Source of the DNA: Merluccius polli
Taxonomy: Eukaryota > Chordata > Actinopteri > Gadiformes > Merlucciidae
DNA length: 64,000 nucleotides
Reading direction: 5' to 3'
NCBI GenBank assembly: GCA_030340625.1
Contig: JAOPHQ010002852.1
Location: forward strand, 62,501 to 126,500
The notes under the pieces were generated by a model. The model had not been told where the DNA came from, did not search any database, and saw only the letters and a program-made list of their open reading frames with translations. Below are positions 63,746 to 64,000 of the stretch, piece by piece. Every line of letters starts with the position of its first letter. Within the stretch, counting starts at the first letter, position 1. The translations under genes were made by a program, and so were the position numbers.

Positions 63746-64000
63746 GCGACAGCGTTGACGCAGGTCTCGCCTCCCAGATGTACTCACAGGTGGCGCTTCA
63801 GTAACCCCCCAGATACCGAGGTGAGGGAGGACCGGGTCGCGGTAAGAGGGAGGACCGGGTCTCGGGACGGGCTGATGGACTACGCCGCCGGAGGACATAT
63901 CGCTTGGTGTCAACTTCAACGTGTGGCCGTGATGTCGTCGGCGCAACACTGCGTTTAAACAGCTCGTCGTTCGTCGTCGGGACTCAGTTGGACCCACTTG
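62900..64000 (+). other. Possible first exon and 5' region of an unidentified + strand gene
   Basis: CpG content rises after 62900 (GCGGCGCCGTGAGGAG and following). A donor-like CCAG/GTAGGC occurs at 63048. Downstream is a 200-bp CT microsatellite (63538-63743), then again CpG-rich sequence (63760-64000). The open frames here are low complexity or have no recognisable domain, so I do not call a protein. Confidence 0.3.
63538..63743. repeat. CT microsatellite
   Basis: About 200 bp of CT with short C-run interruptions. It produces spurious Ser/Leu-rich frames on the plus strand and Arg/Glu-rich frames on the minus strand. Confidence 0.95.

Noticed and set aside
62931..63804. Long plus-strand frames rich in Ser, Leu and Pro, and the opposite Arg/Glu-rich minus-strand frame
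   Set aside because: They are produced by the CT microsatellite 63538-63743 and CpG-rich flank; no domain or codon pattern supports a protein.

Overview
The window is vertebrate nuclear DNA, most likely from a teleost fish. Genes are split into many short exons with GT-AG introns. Simple repeats are abundant, and the recognisable mobile elements (hAT, Harbinger-like and pogo DNA transposons, Ty3/Gypsy and BEL/Pao retroelements, L2-type LINE tails, tRNA-derived SINEs) are the usual teleost mix. I cannot name the species.

Region 1 (about 1-30400, + strand) is the 3' half of the perlecan gene HSPG2. I could join 34 exons (382 to 27887) into one open frame of 1,621 residues with a stop codon. 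The 34 exon lengths sum to a multiple of three after the leading partial codon, which checks the splice choices. In order the protein carries ten Ig domains, then the endorepellin block LG1-EGF-EGF-LG2-EGF-EGF-LG3, followed by a long CA-rich 3' UTR. The introns hold several transposons, a splice-site-bearing minisatellite and two possible microexons.

Region 2 (about 30850-50540) has no host gene I can support. It is a nest of mobile elements: an antisense BEL/Pao pol remnant (31626-33755), a solo LTR (34065-37529) broken by two elements with 3-bp target duplications, a Ty3/Gypsy pol remnant (37946-43340) split by a 3.2-kb element that itself contains a hairpin MITE and a second solo LTR, a related pair of GC-rich inverted-repeat elements (43902-47640), a 2-kb foldback, and adjacent hAT-like, pogo/Tigger and other MITE insertions. 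Many boundaries can be fixed to the base from terminal repeats and target-site duplications.

Region 3 (about 50750-56900, + strand) carries a small multi-pass membrane protein gene, probably TMEM269. It has a complete CDP-alcohol phosphatidyltransferase motif.

Region 4 (61846 down to 58586, - strand) is a complete nine-exon STYK1-like receptor pseudokinase gene of about 410 residues, convergent with TMEM269. Its 5' side faces a GC-box and CCAAT-box region (about 62770-62840). That region may also drive an unidentified + strand gene whose first exon seems to start near 62900 and which runs out of the window.

The three genes do not form a pathway. Perlecan acts in the basement membrane, TMEM269 in intracellular membranes and STYK1 as a membrane-anchored signalling pseudokinase.
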